A stretch of 64,000 nucleotides of DNA. Source: JAFGPL01 sp963781805 (lineage in GTDB: Bacteria; Bacteroidota; Bacteroidia; Bacteroidales; UBA10428). The DNA lies in contig CAWAHF010000004.1 of assembly GCA_963781805.1 (NCBI GenBank), positions 5,766,001-5,830,000 on the forward strand, written 5' to 3'. Below the pieces are notes generated by a model. The model was not told the DNA's origin. It did not search any database and worked only from the letters and a program-made list of their open reading frames with translations. The translations under genes and the position numbers were made by a program. Within the stretch, counting starts at the first letter, position 1. The number at the start of each line of letters is the position of its first letter. Positions 39,376 through 48,524 of this stretch are shown in pieces.

Positions 39376-41583
39376 TTAATTCTTTATCAATCTGACAATT
39401 GCCTTTTTATTACCTGAAATAATATTCAATAAAAAGATACCTGATTGAGCATTTAAATTCATTTGGAACATATCGGTGTTTTGGTAAGTTAATTGACTTA
39501 TTATTTTTCCACTCATATCAGTAAGTATAACAGTAAAATCATTCAGGGTTTCGCCTAAATTAATTTTGACTAACCCATCTGTAGGATTAGGAAAAACGGT
39601 AATATCAAAATCAAATGTATTTTTCAAAATCCCAACCGTAGTTACAGCATAGCAAACAGAGGTATCAACACAGCCGTTTTGTGTAATTTGAGCGGCGAAG
39701 TTTCCATTTTCAGTAGCTGTAAAAGACTGATTGGTATTACCGTTTAATTCTGAATTTTCATTATTACAATCTAACCATTGGTAAGTTGCTCCTGTTGCGT
39801 TTGCAGATAGTGTTACTCCATTTTGGGTTACTGAAACATCAACTGTGTTTATAGTTAAATCTAAAGTTACCACACTATCGCAACCGTTTATATTGGTTAA
39901 TGTATGGGTTGCAGTATTATTATTTGATGTGTAAGTGTTTCCGTCCATCCATGTGTAACTGTCGCAGGCAGTTATAATGTCTGTTGAGCTTGTTGAGTTG
40001 TTTATAGATAAGTTAATCGTAAACAAACTGTCACATCCCGATTGATTTGATATAGTATCGTTATAAACACCTGAAGAAGTCCATGTATAATTTCCACTTG
40101 GAGAAAGATAACTATCACATGCGGTTTCCGTTATAGAAACAGAGGTATTGCCAGATACATTTACGGTAATCTGTTTGGTACTATCTGCTAGTGTGGTTGT
40201 GTCGGTTACAGTTAAACTAACAATATAAGAACCGGGTATAAAAAAGGTATGGGAAGAATATGCAATACTATCGTTATTACCATCACCAAAATCCCAAAAA
40301 TACGTATCCCCATCAATACTCTTATCAGTAAAGCTAATTATTGTTGAGTCGCAAGTTGGAGTTATGGCGTATGTGAAATCGGCAATCGGCAATGATAATT
40401 TTTGAATGGTATCAACAATAACAACACTCCACATTCCCAAGGTGTCTTTAAACTGGAAATTGATTTCGTGGTTCCCTTTCGGTAATCGTGTTAAATCAAG
40501 ATTGTCAATCAAATTAATTTGTTGATTAGGTGTTATTGATAAATTAACTGCATTAGCAAAATCGTTATCAAACCAATAGCGGTATTCTTTTATTGTATTT
40601 AGTGTAACAATTTGCTTAGGATTTTTATAAAAGAAATGGCTCACAACACTGCTCCATAAATCAGTATTGTCTTTAAACCGAATATTGAAATTGTGAATAC
40701 CTGTATTCAATGAACTCATCGAAATCAATTCATTGATATTCACTTGCTGCTGAAGGGAAGTGTTTACAAGAACTGCACTAGCATAATCATTATCCGGCCA
40801 ATATTCGTAAGCAACAATTTTAGGATTTGGGTTGGTTTCAGAAACCGATGTTTTGTAAAAGAAATGACTCACTATGCTGCTGTACCTGGAACTATCGTCC
40901 CATGAGCGGAAATTAAAGATATGAATTCCAGTTGATAAGCCAGTAGTTGGAATGTTGTTATTTATATTGAGCTGATTAACTGGCGAAACGGTTGTGCTTG
41001 TATTGTTAGCAAAATCGTTATCAAACCAATACTGAAAACCTGCTATTTTAGAAGTAACTTTGTAAAAAATCTGCAAATCATCAATAATAATTTCGCTTGA
41101 ATTAGTAATGTCATTGACCTCCAATTTAATGGTTGTTACAGTTTGATTTATACTATACGCTTTACTTCGAGGCGTTGCGTCTGGTATATGGCTGTTAATT
41201 GGCAGAGCACCTAACGAAGCAGAAGTAAGTACGACATTATCAAGGAAAACTTGTCCTTGCGACCCCCAATTATTATAGATTTCCATTTCTTCCCACTTTA
41301 TTGAATCTACATAAGTTGGCGTTGGAAAAGTAATAGTTAAGGTAGTTTTGTAATTATTAAAACAGCTTGAGCCACAGGTTGACCTTCCAAAACTAAAGGC
41401 CTTAGTGCTTCCAAAATTGGTATTGTTTATTATCCCCGGAGAAGAAGTATAAGTCCCCACTGTTTGGAAGGATATCAAAGGGTTAAAAGTTCCCGATTCA
41501 AATCCATCATTGATTACTATTTGAGCTTTAAACTCAGAAATAGTACATGAAAATATTAGCAATATTATATATATCTTTTTCAT
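39376..41583 (-). CDS. Secreted PKD-domain protein with T9SS sorting domain
   Basis: 735 residues. A signal peptide (about 1-20) is followed by a jelly-roll-like region (about 22-180), three similar repeats that each contain YWFDNDFA or YWPDNDYA and SSVVSHFFYK (about 185-395), and a PKD domain (FWDFGDGNNDS, about 405-485). Cysteine-containing repeats of the SxxxTxxACDSYxW type come next, then the type IX sorting domain (TVFPNPTDGLVKINLG ... IVRLIKN). It should be a surface or secreted adhesin-like protein. It is the last gene of a three-gene minus-strand unit bounded by sites R1 and R2. Confidence 0.85.
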   Translation of the reverse strand: MKKIYIILLIFSCTISEFKAQIVINDGFESGTFNPLISFQTVGTYTSSPGIINNTNFGSTKAFSFGRSTCGSSCFNNYKTTLTITFPTPTYVDSIKWEEMEIYNNWGSQGQVFLDNVVLTSASLGALPINSHIPDATPRSKAYSINQTVTTIKLEVNDITNSSEIIIDDLQIFYKVTSKIAGFQYWFDNDFANNTSTTVSPVNQLNINNNIPTTGLSTGIHIFNFRSWDDSSRYSSIVSHFFYKTSVSETNPNPKIVAYEYWPDNDYASAVLVNTSLQQQVNINELISMSSLNTGIHNFNIRFKDNTDLWSSVVSHFFYKNPKQIVTLNTIKEYRYWFDNDFANAVNLSITPNQQINLIDNLDLTRLPKGNHEINFQFKDTLGMWSVVIVDTIQKLSLPIADFTYAITPTCDSTIISFTDKSIDGDTYFWDFGDGNNDSIAYSSHTFFIPGSYIVSLTVTDTTTLADSTKQITVNVSGNTSVSITETACDSYLSPSGNYTWTSSGVYNDTISNQSGCDSLFTINLSINNSTSSTDIITACDSYTWMDGNTYTSNNNTATHTLTNINGCDSVVTLDLTINTVDVSVTQNGVTLSANATGATYQWLDCNNENSELNGNTNQSFTATENGNFAAQITQNGCVDTSVCYAVTTVGILKNTFDFDITVFPNPTDGLVKINLGETLNDFTVILTDMSGKIISQLTYQNTDMFQMNLNAQSGIFLLNIISGNKKAIVRLIKN

Positions 41584-41594
41584 AGGTTCAATTT

Positions 41595-42632
41595 TTAGTT
41601 GTCTTGTGCAGCCACTTTTAATTGAATGTTTAAATCTCCATTTGCATCAGTTGTCGAAGCATTATTTATTAGTTGGATGTGTGGATTTTGTGGCACAGAT
41701 CCCTCTTTGTAAGGATACATTCCTCCAAATATACCCACTTGGGTATTATCAATTCCTAAATAGGTTGAGGGATTTACTAAATGGTAATTGTGGCTGTAGT
41801 CAAATACATTACCCGTTTGGTTTACAAAAACTGTGGTTAGGTCAATAGAATTGTAATTATTAACAAATGTATTTGTTCCGGTATTTGGGGTAACGCTAAA
41901 AATGTTATTTGAAAAGGTGTTCAAATCAGATGAATTATAGATGGAACTTGCACCTGCCCAATTTCTAAAAATAATATTATTTGAAATAAAGCAATTATCT
42001 ACATTATAAAAAGTTACAACATAAGAATACCCACCAGGATTGGCAGCATTGTAAAGTAATATATTGTTAGATATGCCAATGTTATTGGCATTTGTAATTT
42101 TGCCGTCAATAATATTATTTGAAAGCATACTCGAAGTCGCATTTGTAAGTGTAACGCCTCCAGTTATCACATTTTCCCGTATGCTATTATTTACACAAGG
42201 CGTGGCTCCGGTTCCTTGATAGTCAATGCTAGCGAATTTACATCGTCTTATGGTTACCGAATCAACTTTGTGATTAACTGTGAAAGAGATATTACCTAAT
42301 TGAATGCCTTCCAGCATTAAATTATCTGCATCTTCAGAAATGGTTATATTTCCTGGCAGAACCGTTTTGCCTGTAGCAACGGTAGAGTCGGGATAATGTC
42401 CTGCACCAATTATCACCAAACTTTTATTAATATTTGTTGGATAGGGAATAGTTCCTCCCGGCAAATAAAGGGTATCGCCATTTACCGAGGCATTATAGGC
42501 ATCTGAAAAAGGATTTGCTCCACCAAAAATGGTTGTTGTGCCATTGCTGTGTAAGGCAACTTTTTGCTGTGCTTGAACTAAACTGAGACTGCAAAAGCAA
42601 AGTATTGTTAGTAATAAATGAGTCTTTTTCAT
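41595..42632 (-). CDS. Secreted right-handed beta-helix-like protein, copy 1
   Basis: 345 residues with a signal peptide (MKKTHLLLTILCFCSLSLVQA). The opening VALHSNGTTTIFGGANPFSDAYNAS and the repeated N-rich rungs (NNIIDGKITNANNIGISNNIL) suggest a pectate-lyase-like beta-helix. No catalytic residue could be assigned. It shares its whole layout with the neighbour at 42651 (ATGKT/ATGKS ... SEDADNLMLEG/SENADNFYLEG), so the two are tandem paralogues. It starts 11 bp before the PKD gene on the same strand. Confidence 0.78.
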   Translation of the reverse strand: MKKTHLLLTILCFCSLSLVQAQQKVALHSNGTTTIFGGANPFSDAYNASVNGDTLYLPGGTIPYPTNINKSLVIIGAGHYPDSTVATGKTVLPGNITISEDADNLMLEGIQLGNISFTVNHKVDSVTIRRCKFASIDYQGTGATPCVNNSIRENVITGGVTLTNATSSMLSNNIIDGKITNANNIGISNNILLYNAANPGGYSYVVTFYNVDNCFISNNIIFRNWAGASSIYNSSDLNTFSNNIFSVTPNTGTNTFVNNYNSIDLTTVFVNQTGNVFDYSHNYHLVNPSTYLGIDNTQVGIFGGMYPYKEGSVPQNPHIQLINNASTTDANGDLNIQLKVAAQDN

Positions 42633-42650
42633 TATATATATTTTAGGTTA

Positions 42651-43655
42651 TTAATCTCCTTGAGCTTCTACTTGTATTTGAATTTGCAAATCTCCGTTAA
42701 CATCGGTTGTTGGAGCAATGTTTTTTATTTGTATGTGTGGATTAAGTGGAACGGCTCCTTCTTTGTATGGGAATGTGCCACCATAAATACCAACCTGCGA
42801 GCCATCAGTGCCTATATAAGTTGTTGGAGCTTGCAAATGGTAATCGTGTGCATAATTAAATGCACTACCTGTTTGATTTACATAAATGGCAGATTGAGCA
42901 ATGCCGGTATAGCTACCAATAATTGTAGGCGTTGCACCATAAGTTGGCGTTGCAGATTCAAAAAGATTGTTGTTATAAACATTGCCTGTACCGCCAGATA
43001 TCCAATGATTAAGAAATATGTTATTATTTAATATGTTATTATCTCCATAGAAATAATATGATGTTGCTGTGTTTAAGAAAATATTATTGGAAAACAAAGT
43101 GCCATACGACGGATTTAATCCGGTTTGAATAATGCTATTGGCAATCATTACATTTGTTGCATTCGATAAATTGATGGGGCTGATAAACACATTGCCAATC
43201 AAGGCTAAATTATTGCTTGGGTTGCTTAAATTCCCACCAATAGTTGTAGTGCCATTTATTTTACAACGTTTAATTATCACATTGTTAACAGAATAATTTG
43301 TTGAAAAAGTAAGATTGCCGGTAATTTCAACACCCTCGAGGTAAAAATTATCGGCATTTTCACTTAGGATTAGACTGCCGCTAATAAATGATTTACCTGT
43401 TGCCAGTGTAGAATCTACATAATGTCCCGCACCAAAAATCGTCAGTTGTTTGTCAAATGCAGGAGGAGGGGTAAAGGTGCTTCCCGAAAGATAAAGCGTA
43501 TCTCCACTTTGGGCAGCAGTATAGGCTGTTGCAAGAGCGGTGGTGCCTTTTATTATTTGAACCCCTGTTGAAGAATGTAATGCAATTGTTTGTGCATTAA
43601 CAGTCATTGAAGTTGCTATCGCAATAATCAATGTAATTAGTGCTTGTTTATTCAT
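42651..43655 (-). CDS. Secreted right-handed beta-helix-like protein, copy 2
   Basis: 334 residues with a signal peptide (about 1-21). It is a tandem paralogue of the gene at 41595-42632, with the same motif order: IALHSSTGVQIIKG, GDTLYLSGSTF, IFGAGHYVDST, then asparagine-rich rungs and the ending HIQIKNIAPTTDVNGDLQI. It is the first gene of the three-gene unit; its start lies just inside site R2. Function unknown; surface binding of glycans is possible. Confidence 0.78.
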   Translation of the reverse strand: MNKQALITLIIAIATSMTVNAQTIALHSSTGVQIIKGTTALATAYTAAQSGDTLYLSGSTFTPPPAFDKQLTIFGAGHYVDSTLATGKSFISGSLILSENADNFYLEGVEITGNLTFSTNYSVNNVIIKRCKINGTTTIGGNLSNPSNNLALIGNVFISPINLSNATNVMIANSIIQTGLNPSYGTLFSNNIFLNTATSYYFYGDNNILNNNIFLNHWISGGTGNVYNNNLFESATPTYGATPTIIGSYTGIAQSAIYVNQTGSAFNYAHDYHLQAPTTYIGTDGSQVGIYGGTFPYKEGAVPLNPHIQIKNIAPTTDVNGDLQIQIQVEAQGD

Positions 43656-43705
43656 CGTTTTATGCTTTTTAAACTTGTACGTAATTTCTTTTTTAATGTT
43701 TGCAA

Positions 43706-43914
43706 TAACGTTTTACAATATAAAACGGTTAGGTTTACTCCCTCTGGTCGTGAGCTCACTTCGTTCGGTTTCGGAGTGTGTCAGTATCCACCGAGAGAAA
43801 AGTTGATTTGAAAAACAAATGGTCGCAACCGATCCCGCCAAAAGCGGGAGAGCTCATGAACCGCCAGTTGGCGGTGAATAAACCACTGAACCCCAACAGT
43901 TTTATATTGTGTGT
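43706..43914. repeat. Palindromic cassette-type site R2
   Basis: Terminal inverted repeats ACAATATAAAACGGTT (43715-43730) and AACAGTTTTATATTGT (43895-43910) enclose the same block found in R1. Inner short hairpins are CCCGCCAAAAGCGGG and CCGCCAGTTGGCGG. It lies directly upstream of the gene ending the R1-R2 unit. Confidence 0.8.
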
Positions 43915-43980
43915 TGAACTAAACCTCACTAACGTTCGGTGGCTTTTTTCAAATGCATAAGAATGTTTTTAATAATTTGT
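43914..43980 (+). mobile_element. Solo terminus of an IS91-like element (relic)
   Basis: TTGAACTAAACCTCACTAAC followed by a hairpin end and GGTGGCTTTTTTCAAA resembles the left end of the IS91 element at 54435 (TTGAACTAAATCCCTACGGG ... GGATAGCTTTTTTCAAA). There is no transposase here, so only an end remains. It directly abuts site R2. Confidence 0.5.
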
Positions 43981-44133
43981 AATTTAGAGAAATAATTAAT
44001 AGAATTTAAAAAATTACATTGATGAATATTTTTAATATTTATGCAAGAAATTGCATATTTTATTAAATCCCCATTACAAAATAAGGTATACTTAATTATT
44101 TCTGAATTTTATTACAAACCTGGTGTATATTCA

Positions 44134-44270
44134 TGGCTTAACCCAACAAGATTTAAAACACAATTGAGCGTGAGTTTTCAAACCAACAAGCGCCTTAAAC
44201 AGGCAGTAGTTACTTTAACTTACTGCCTGTTTTTTGGCTCAACTGTGCCTTAAATCCTATATTGTTAGCG
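44134..44270. repeat. Palindromic cassette-type site R4 with inner terminator
   Basis: Outer arms AACAAGATTTAAAACACAAT (44144-44163) and ATTGTT (44261-44266) pair with bulges, with TTGAGC facing GCTCAA further in. The centre is a strong hairpin (44198-44235). It abuts the stop of the minus-strand gene at 44283. Confidence 0.65.
44198..44235. terminator. Strong hairpin terminator inside site R4
   Basis: AAACAGGCAGTA pairs with TACTGCCTGTTT, followed by a T-run; on the minus strand it follows the gene at 44283 after about 50 bases, on the opposite side A-runs give a weaker tail. It probably ends that gene's transcript. Confidence 0.65.
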
Positions 44271-44282
44271 TGCGTAATTTAT

Positions 44283-44933
44283 TTATAATCTATATTTTAA
44301 GTTTATTATCATCATAGGAAAAACGTAGTTTTCAGTATCTTTAAATCCCATTCCAGGAACAAAATTTCCGTAACTATACAAATCTAAATATTTGTCAGTT
44401 GGAAATGAAAGTTGAAAGTCAATATATGTTTTTAATCGGCTCGTTATTTTAAACTCGTATCCAAGTGACAAGCTAAATCCAAATAAATAAACTGTATGCT
44501 CAATCTTGTCTGCATAAGAATATGGTCTTGAATCAATCGGAGACAAATACAATCCTTTCTCATAAACAATTGAACTTGTTAAAAATAATCCAAGATGAAA
44601 GAAATTTTGTTTTTCAAAGTCCTTGCGAAGATTTAAAAAACCCCCAATTCTTAAATATCCACCTGATTGTTTGTCAATCGTATAACCATCATATAATTTA
44701 ATATGCGGTGTCAAAAACATACCAATCAAATCATAATTTTCATTATATCCAAATGTGTATCCAATATCTGCTATCGGGGTCAGGAATGGTTTATAATCAA
44801 TCGAATAATTAAAATTAATCGTTGAAGTTGGTAATTGTAAAATATTCAATCCTATAAATTGGTTTTTATCATCTTGTCCGTATGATTTTAAGCCAATTAA
44901 GATTATAAATATTATTAAAATCCTTTTTGTCAT
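44283..44933 (-). CDS. Exported outer-membrane-barrel-like protein
   Basis: 216 residues from the ATG at 44933, chosen because it opens a signal peptide (MTKRILIIFIILIGLKSYGQ). The mature part alternates hydrophobic and polar residues and ends in an aromatic-rich strand, suggesting an eight-strand outer-membrane barrel. No family was recognised. It is a single-gene unit between site R4 and the repeat at 44965. Confidence 0.65.
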   Translation of the reverse strand: MTKRILIIFIILIGLKSYGQDDKNQFIGLNILQLPTSTINFNYSIDYKPFLTPIADIGYTFGYNENYDLIGMFLTPHIKLYDGYTIDKQSGGYLRIGGFLNLRKDFEKQNFFHLGLFLTSSIVYEKGLYLSPIDSRPYSYADKIEHTVYLFGFSLSLGYEFKITSRLKTYIDFQLSFPTDKYLDLYSYGNFVPGMGFKDTENYVFPMMIINLKYRL

Positions 44934-44964
44934 GTTTGCTGGTCTATTTTTATGTACGCTATCA

Positions 44965-45232
44965 TCCAAATATACCAACCTTTTTCTCTAAAAGTACCTA
45001 TATTTCGCATATAGTTTTAGTTATTGTTTTGTTGTAAAGGGTCATGGATTTTTACGAACTACATACTGTGTTATTATCTGCCTGCATCGCCTTCGCGAAC
45101 CTGCCCGTCCCTGCCTGCCGTTCGGCAGTTCAGCAAGGCGGTCAGGCTGGGCTTCGGCGGAGCAAGGCCTGCCGATTTTAGGCAGGCTATTGTGTTCATC
45201 TGGTTATTCCAAACAGGAAGCAATTTAAAAAA
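44965..45232. repeat. Long direct repeat, copy 1
   Basis: Shares about 270 bp with 46431-46737 in the same orientation (for example TGTTTTGTTGTAAAGGGTCA and CTGCCTGCATCGCCTTCGCG). It contains GC-rich hairpins such as GCCTGCCGATTTTAGGCAGGC. No gene is seen. It lies before the minus-strand gene at 44283. Confidence 0.75.
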
Positions 45233-45587
45233 ATTTTCGAAATGACAATGACAGGTCAAATGGTCTGTGGGGTATCGAATTGGCAAGAGGCGCTGAAGTA
45301 AGGTAGTATTTATGCCACACGTAAATTAAACGCGCCATTTGGGGGATAATCTTTATTCAATTATAGCCGGAGTTGAAAACTCCTGCAATCCATTCATTAG
45401 AAAAGTAAAGAGGTCGGAGTTGCAAACTCCGACCAGCGAGGGGGTTGGGCAATAGCTCAAAGCCCAATATTAAATACTACCATAACTATTAACAGGCTTA
45501 CGAAAAGGGGGTATGAACCTTTGGTATCATGGTATCATAAGGTTTCCCCACATAAATTTTATCCTACACTTTTCCCCATTGTTTGAT
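45233..45587. other. Intergenic stretch before an intron relic
   Basis: 355 bases without a gene. It has a short hairpin at about 45413-45434 (GTCGGAGTTGCAAACTCCGAC) and a weaker related copy near 45367-45384. Confidence 0.55.
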
Positions 45588-45670
45588 GAACCGCCCAGTA
45601 CGAGACCCGTACGCTGGGTGGTGTGAGAGCTTTTCCGCTAGACTTTTAGTCTAGCGGCTGGCTACTCGAT
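45588..45670 (+). mobile_element. Group II intron 3'-end relic (domains V and VI)
   Basis: A canonical domain V starts at 45588: ACCGCCCAGTACGAGACCCG pairs with GTACGCTGGGTGGTGTGAGA around an AGAC-type tip. Domain VI follows as a hairpin CCGCTAGACTTTTAGTCTAGCGG and the end GGCTACTCGAT. Nothing upstream resembles the rest of an intron, so this is a 5'-deleted fragment. Unlike the four larger copies here, its domain V has no insertion. Confidence 0.8.
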
Positions 45671-45695
45671 TGTAACCAGTTGATATTTAAGTCTA

Positions 45696-45986
45696 TCAAC
45701 CAATTGTCAAGTTAACTTTTTTTCCAAATCCAATCTCAACAAGTCTATATAAAGTTGATAATTGAATATCGCTATGTCCATTTTCAATCCGAGAAATAAA
45801 GCTTTTACGTGTACCAGTCTTGTTAGCTAGCTCCTCTTGAGTCATGTGCACCTCTTTTCTTGCATCTCTTAAAATCTCACCAATCGCGAAAGCTTTTGCT
45901 TTTATTTCAAATTCAGTTCGTTTTTCGGAGCCAATCTTACCATATCTTTTATCAAGATGCTCATCAAATGTTGTTATATCTTTCAT
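45696..45986 (-). CDS. XRE-family antitoxin (HigA-like)
   Basis: 96 residues with a helix-turn-helix (MTQEELANKTGTRKSFISRIE, about 49-69). Its ATG overlaps the stop of the toxin gene at 45983 by 4 bp. The toxin-first order fits HigB/HigA modules. It should bind the toxin and repress the operon. Confidence 0.87.
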   Translation of the reverse strand: MKDITTFDEHLDKRYGKIGSEKRTEFEIKAKAFAIGEILRDARKEVHMTQEELANKTGTRKSFISRIENGHSDIQLSTLYRLVEIGFGKKVNLTIG

Positions 45987-46339
45987 TTTCTGTCTCCCTT
46001 TTGTTTATAATCGAAATATTCATTCATAATCTGTATTGCTTTTTCTATTTCCTTTTTCGGCGTTTTCTGAGTTTTCTTTTGAAATCCATTGAATAATACT
46101 ACCAGATTTCCTTTATCAAAGCAGCAAAATATCCGATAGATGTTACTCTCAAATTCAATCCGAATCGCAAACAATCCATCGTATCCAGTCATTTGCTCAA
46201 AGAATTTTCTTGGTATCTTGTCAGCGGCCGTAACAAGAAAGAGAACATAATCAATTTTGTCCTTTGTTTTCTCAGACTGTTGATTAAAAAAGTCCCAAAA
46301 ATATTCTCTGAAATATATTAGTTCTCGTTTTTTATCCAT
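45983..46339 (-). CDS. HigB/Gp49-like toxin (DUF891)
   Basis: 118 residues. KIPRKFFEQMTGYDGLFAIR and the later IYRIFCCFDKGNLVVLFNGF motif followed by KKTQKTPKKEIEKA are typical of phage Gp49-like RelE-superfamily mRNA interferases. It is the first gene of a two-gene toxin-antitoxin module with the XRE gene at 45696. It should cut ribosome-bound mRNA unless neutralised. Confidence 0.88.
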   Translation of the reverse strand: MDKKRELIYFREYFWDFFNQQSEKTKDKIDYVLFLVTAADKIPRKFFEQMTGYDGLFAIRIEFESNIYRIFCCFDKGNLVVLFNGFQKKTQKTPKKEIEKAIQIMNEYFDYKQKGDRK

Positions 46340-46430
46340 GCGACAAAGTTAACGAATAATGGAACAAAATCAAATTAATCTAATCGATTTTTTTATAGTT
46401 TGCAGGGTGCTCGTTCAATTGGTTACAACA

Positions 46431-46737
46431 TCCAAATATACTTCCCTTTTTCTCTAAAGGTAAGTATATTCCGCATATAGCTATATTTATTGTTTTGTTG
46501 TAAAGGGTCATAGAATTTTACGAACTCCATACCGTGTATTTTTTTCGTCTTGTACCACAATTTCTCCTGTGTTTTTATCTGCCTGCATCGCCTTCGCGAA
46601 CCTGCTCGTCCCTGCCTGCCGTTCGGCAGTTCAGGCAGGCGGTCAGGCGGGGCTTCGGCAGAGCATGGCCTGCCGATTTTAGGTAGGTTAGTGTGTTCAT
46701 CCGGTTATTCCAACCTGTAAGCAATTTACAAAAATTC
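46431..46737. repeat. Long direct repeat, copy 2
   Basis: Second copy of the repeat at 44965-45232, with an extra about 40 bp near 46535-46575. It lies before the HigB gene on the minus strand. Each copy thus sits directly upstream of a minus-strand unit. Confidence 0.75.
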
Positions 46738-46883
46738 CTGCCTTTTTTCTACCTGCCAAATGGTATAAACTTACTCAAAAAAAAACTTGATAACTGCATA
46801 CCCAGATTCCGGAATTTAGTTCAACCGGGTCTTCTCGCCTGGCACTTCGTACTGCTTAAAGTCCTATGTATTGGTAGCTGGCA

Positions 46884-47666
46884 TTATTTTTCATATTCAA
46901 TTTCAATCCATGATGTTTTGCCTGTTTTATAATCAGTTTTTTTAATTCCGGATTTTAACCCTTTATCATTATAATTATATTTTTCAATCAATAAAGTATC
47001 ATTATTGTTTAACAAGACTTCTTTAGCTAACAAAGTATCTGCATAATAATAAAACACATGTTTATCAATTCTGTGATTAGGTATTCTCAAAATGTACTCC
47101 TTAATTTGACCATTATCATTGTAATAATAGTTTTCATATGAATCTAGATTTTTACTTGATTTTGAAAAAATATTTGATATTTTATTGAAATCATTATATC
47201 TATACTCAGTTATGCTTGTATCATTATCATTAATAGTCATTAATTTTGATAATCTATTTATGCTGTCCAATTCACTTTGATTTGTCATAATTGTTTTGTT
47301 GTCTTTTTCCTTACCATTTAGTCCAATAGCAATAACCTTAGTAAGGGCTTTATCATTATAATAATATTGGATTTTATATCCAATTGATTTTGTCGAATCA
47401 TAAAAAGTGAATTCCGATGTTTTATTTCCTTTAGTATCAAACTCCGTCACTTTTTGAAATATTGTTTCTGATGGATTGTAATCTATTTCTTTCTTCTTAT
47501 TGTCATTTTTATCATAATATATCTTTTTTATAAGCTCCCTATTGTTATGAATAGAATCATCTGAGAGCTGATACCAGTTTTCTATTCGTAATTGTTTTGA
47601 ACTGCTACAGGATAATATTATCAATCCTGTCATTAGTATGATTATATGTTTATGCATGGTTTTCAT
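46884..47666 (-). CDS. Hypothetical lipoprotein with beta-rich repeats
   Basis: 260 residues from the ATG at 47666 (a start at 47657 is also possible); both give a lipoprotein signal ending IILSCSSSK. The mature part has repeated short patterns with YNDN/YYNDK and NKxxE, for example IQYYYNDKALTKVIAIGLNG and YENYYYNDNGQIKEYILRIP, resembling RHS/MORN-like beta strands. No family was recognised. It is a single-gene unit ending near GTAGCTGGCATTA on the plus strand, a word also found at site R9. Confidence 0.62.
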   Translation of the reverse strand: MKTMHKHIIILMTGLIILSCSSSKQLRIENWYQLSDDSIHNNRELIKKIYYDKNDNKKKEIDYNPSETIFQKVTEFDTKGNKTSEFTFYDSTKSIGYKIQYYYNDKALTKVIAIGLNGKEKDNKTIMTNQSELDSINRLSKLMTINDNDTSITEYRYNDFNKISNIFSKSSKNLDSYENYYYNDNGQIKEYILRIPNHRIDKHVFYYYADTLLAKEVLLNNNDTLLIEKYNYNDKGLKSGIKKTDYKTGKTSWIEIEYEK

Positions 47667-47670
47667 GCTT

Positions 47671-47763
47671 GCCGCAACAACGGTTCGCCGGTATGAAACG
47701 TTGCGCAATTCGAAGCACTTCCGCATCAGGCCGTTGCTGCCGTTGATTAAATGTTATGTTGTA
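47671..47763. repeat. Palindromic cassette-type site R5
   Basis: Begins CAACAACGGTTCGCCGG and ends TAAATGTTATGTTG. Its ends match those of R10 (AACAACGG ... AATGTTATGT). It shares the word TTCGAAGCACTT with R7. Confidence 0.6.
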
Positions 47764-47815
47764 CAAATATACCACAATCCGCGCAATGTTTTATTACCGG
47801 CTGTAGGTAGTGGAC

Positions 47816-48166
47816 TTAAGAATTAACTATCTTTTTGAGTGCCTTCTCCAAACCAGGTATCTTATCCTTAATAATCTGCCAAACTTCTTCAGCATCAATT
47901 CCAAAATAATTATGAGCTATAATGTTTCTAAATCCCTGAATCTTTATCCAATCAACTTGTGCCTCTGTTGAAATCTTAAAATCATCATTTAACTTCTCCG
48001 CCATCTCTCTAATCACTACAAAATTCATCATTACCGCATCAAATGATTTTGTATCATCATAAAGTTCATCCGCATTCTCATAAACCTTCGTATATTGATT
48101 TATCTTACTTATTGAATCCAAGATATTAAGCAAACATGCAAAATCCTTATGTGATGTATTATACAT
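47816..48166 (-). CDS. hepT: HEPN toxin (HepT, DUF86)
   Basis: 116 residues, helical, with the RNase-type motif RNIIAHNY (R-x4-H-x-Y) near residue 80. It overlaps the MNT gene at 48159 by 8 bp, giving the standard MntA/HepT module. HepT is a toxin inactivated by MntA through AMP transfer to the tyrosine of this motif. Confidence 0.9.
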   Translation of the reverse strand: MYNTSHKDFACLLNILDSISKINQYTKVYENADELYDDTKSFDAVMMNFVVIREMAEKLNDDFKISTEAQVDWIKIQGFRNIIAHNYFGIDAEEVWQIIKDKIPGLEKALKKIVNS

Positions 48167-48458
48167 ATCTAATCTCAGATTGTATTTGATTTCTAAATAT
48201 CGGTTTAATGTACTTTAAACGACAAATATCAACGTTGCGGGAAAACTTATCCTGAATCTCGCTTTTTAATCTTGATTTTAATGTAAATAAATCAGGCGTA
48301 TTGGGCTCAAATTCAATCACTAAATCAATATCGCTATTATCATGCTGTTCACCTCGTATCATTGAACCAAACAATCCAATCTTTGTCAGATGATATTCCT
48401 GACTTAACCTATCCTTGTTAAGGCTCAAATAATCTAATATGTTTTTAGCCTCTATCAT
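48159..48458 (-). CDS. mntA: MNT-type nucleotidyltransferase antitoxin (MntA)
   Basis: 99 residues with the minimal nucleotidyltransferase motif GLFGSMIRGEQHDNSDIDLV (GS-x10-DxD). It lies upstream of and overlaps the HEPN toxin gene by 8 bp. It should adenylylate the HepT tyrosine and so neutralise it. Confidence 0.9.
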   Translation of the reverse strand: MIEAKNILDYLSLNKDRLSQEYHLTKIGLFGSMIRGEQHDNSDIDLVIEFEPNTPDLFTLKSRLKSEIQDKFSRNVDICRLKYIKPIFRNQIQSEIRYV

Positions 48459-48524
48459 TCTATTTAATAATCTAATCCAAATATACGAGAATTAATTTAT
48501 TTTTTGAAAACGCGTTTCTGGCCA

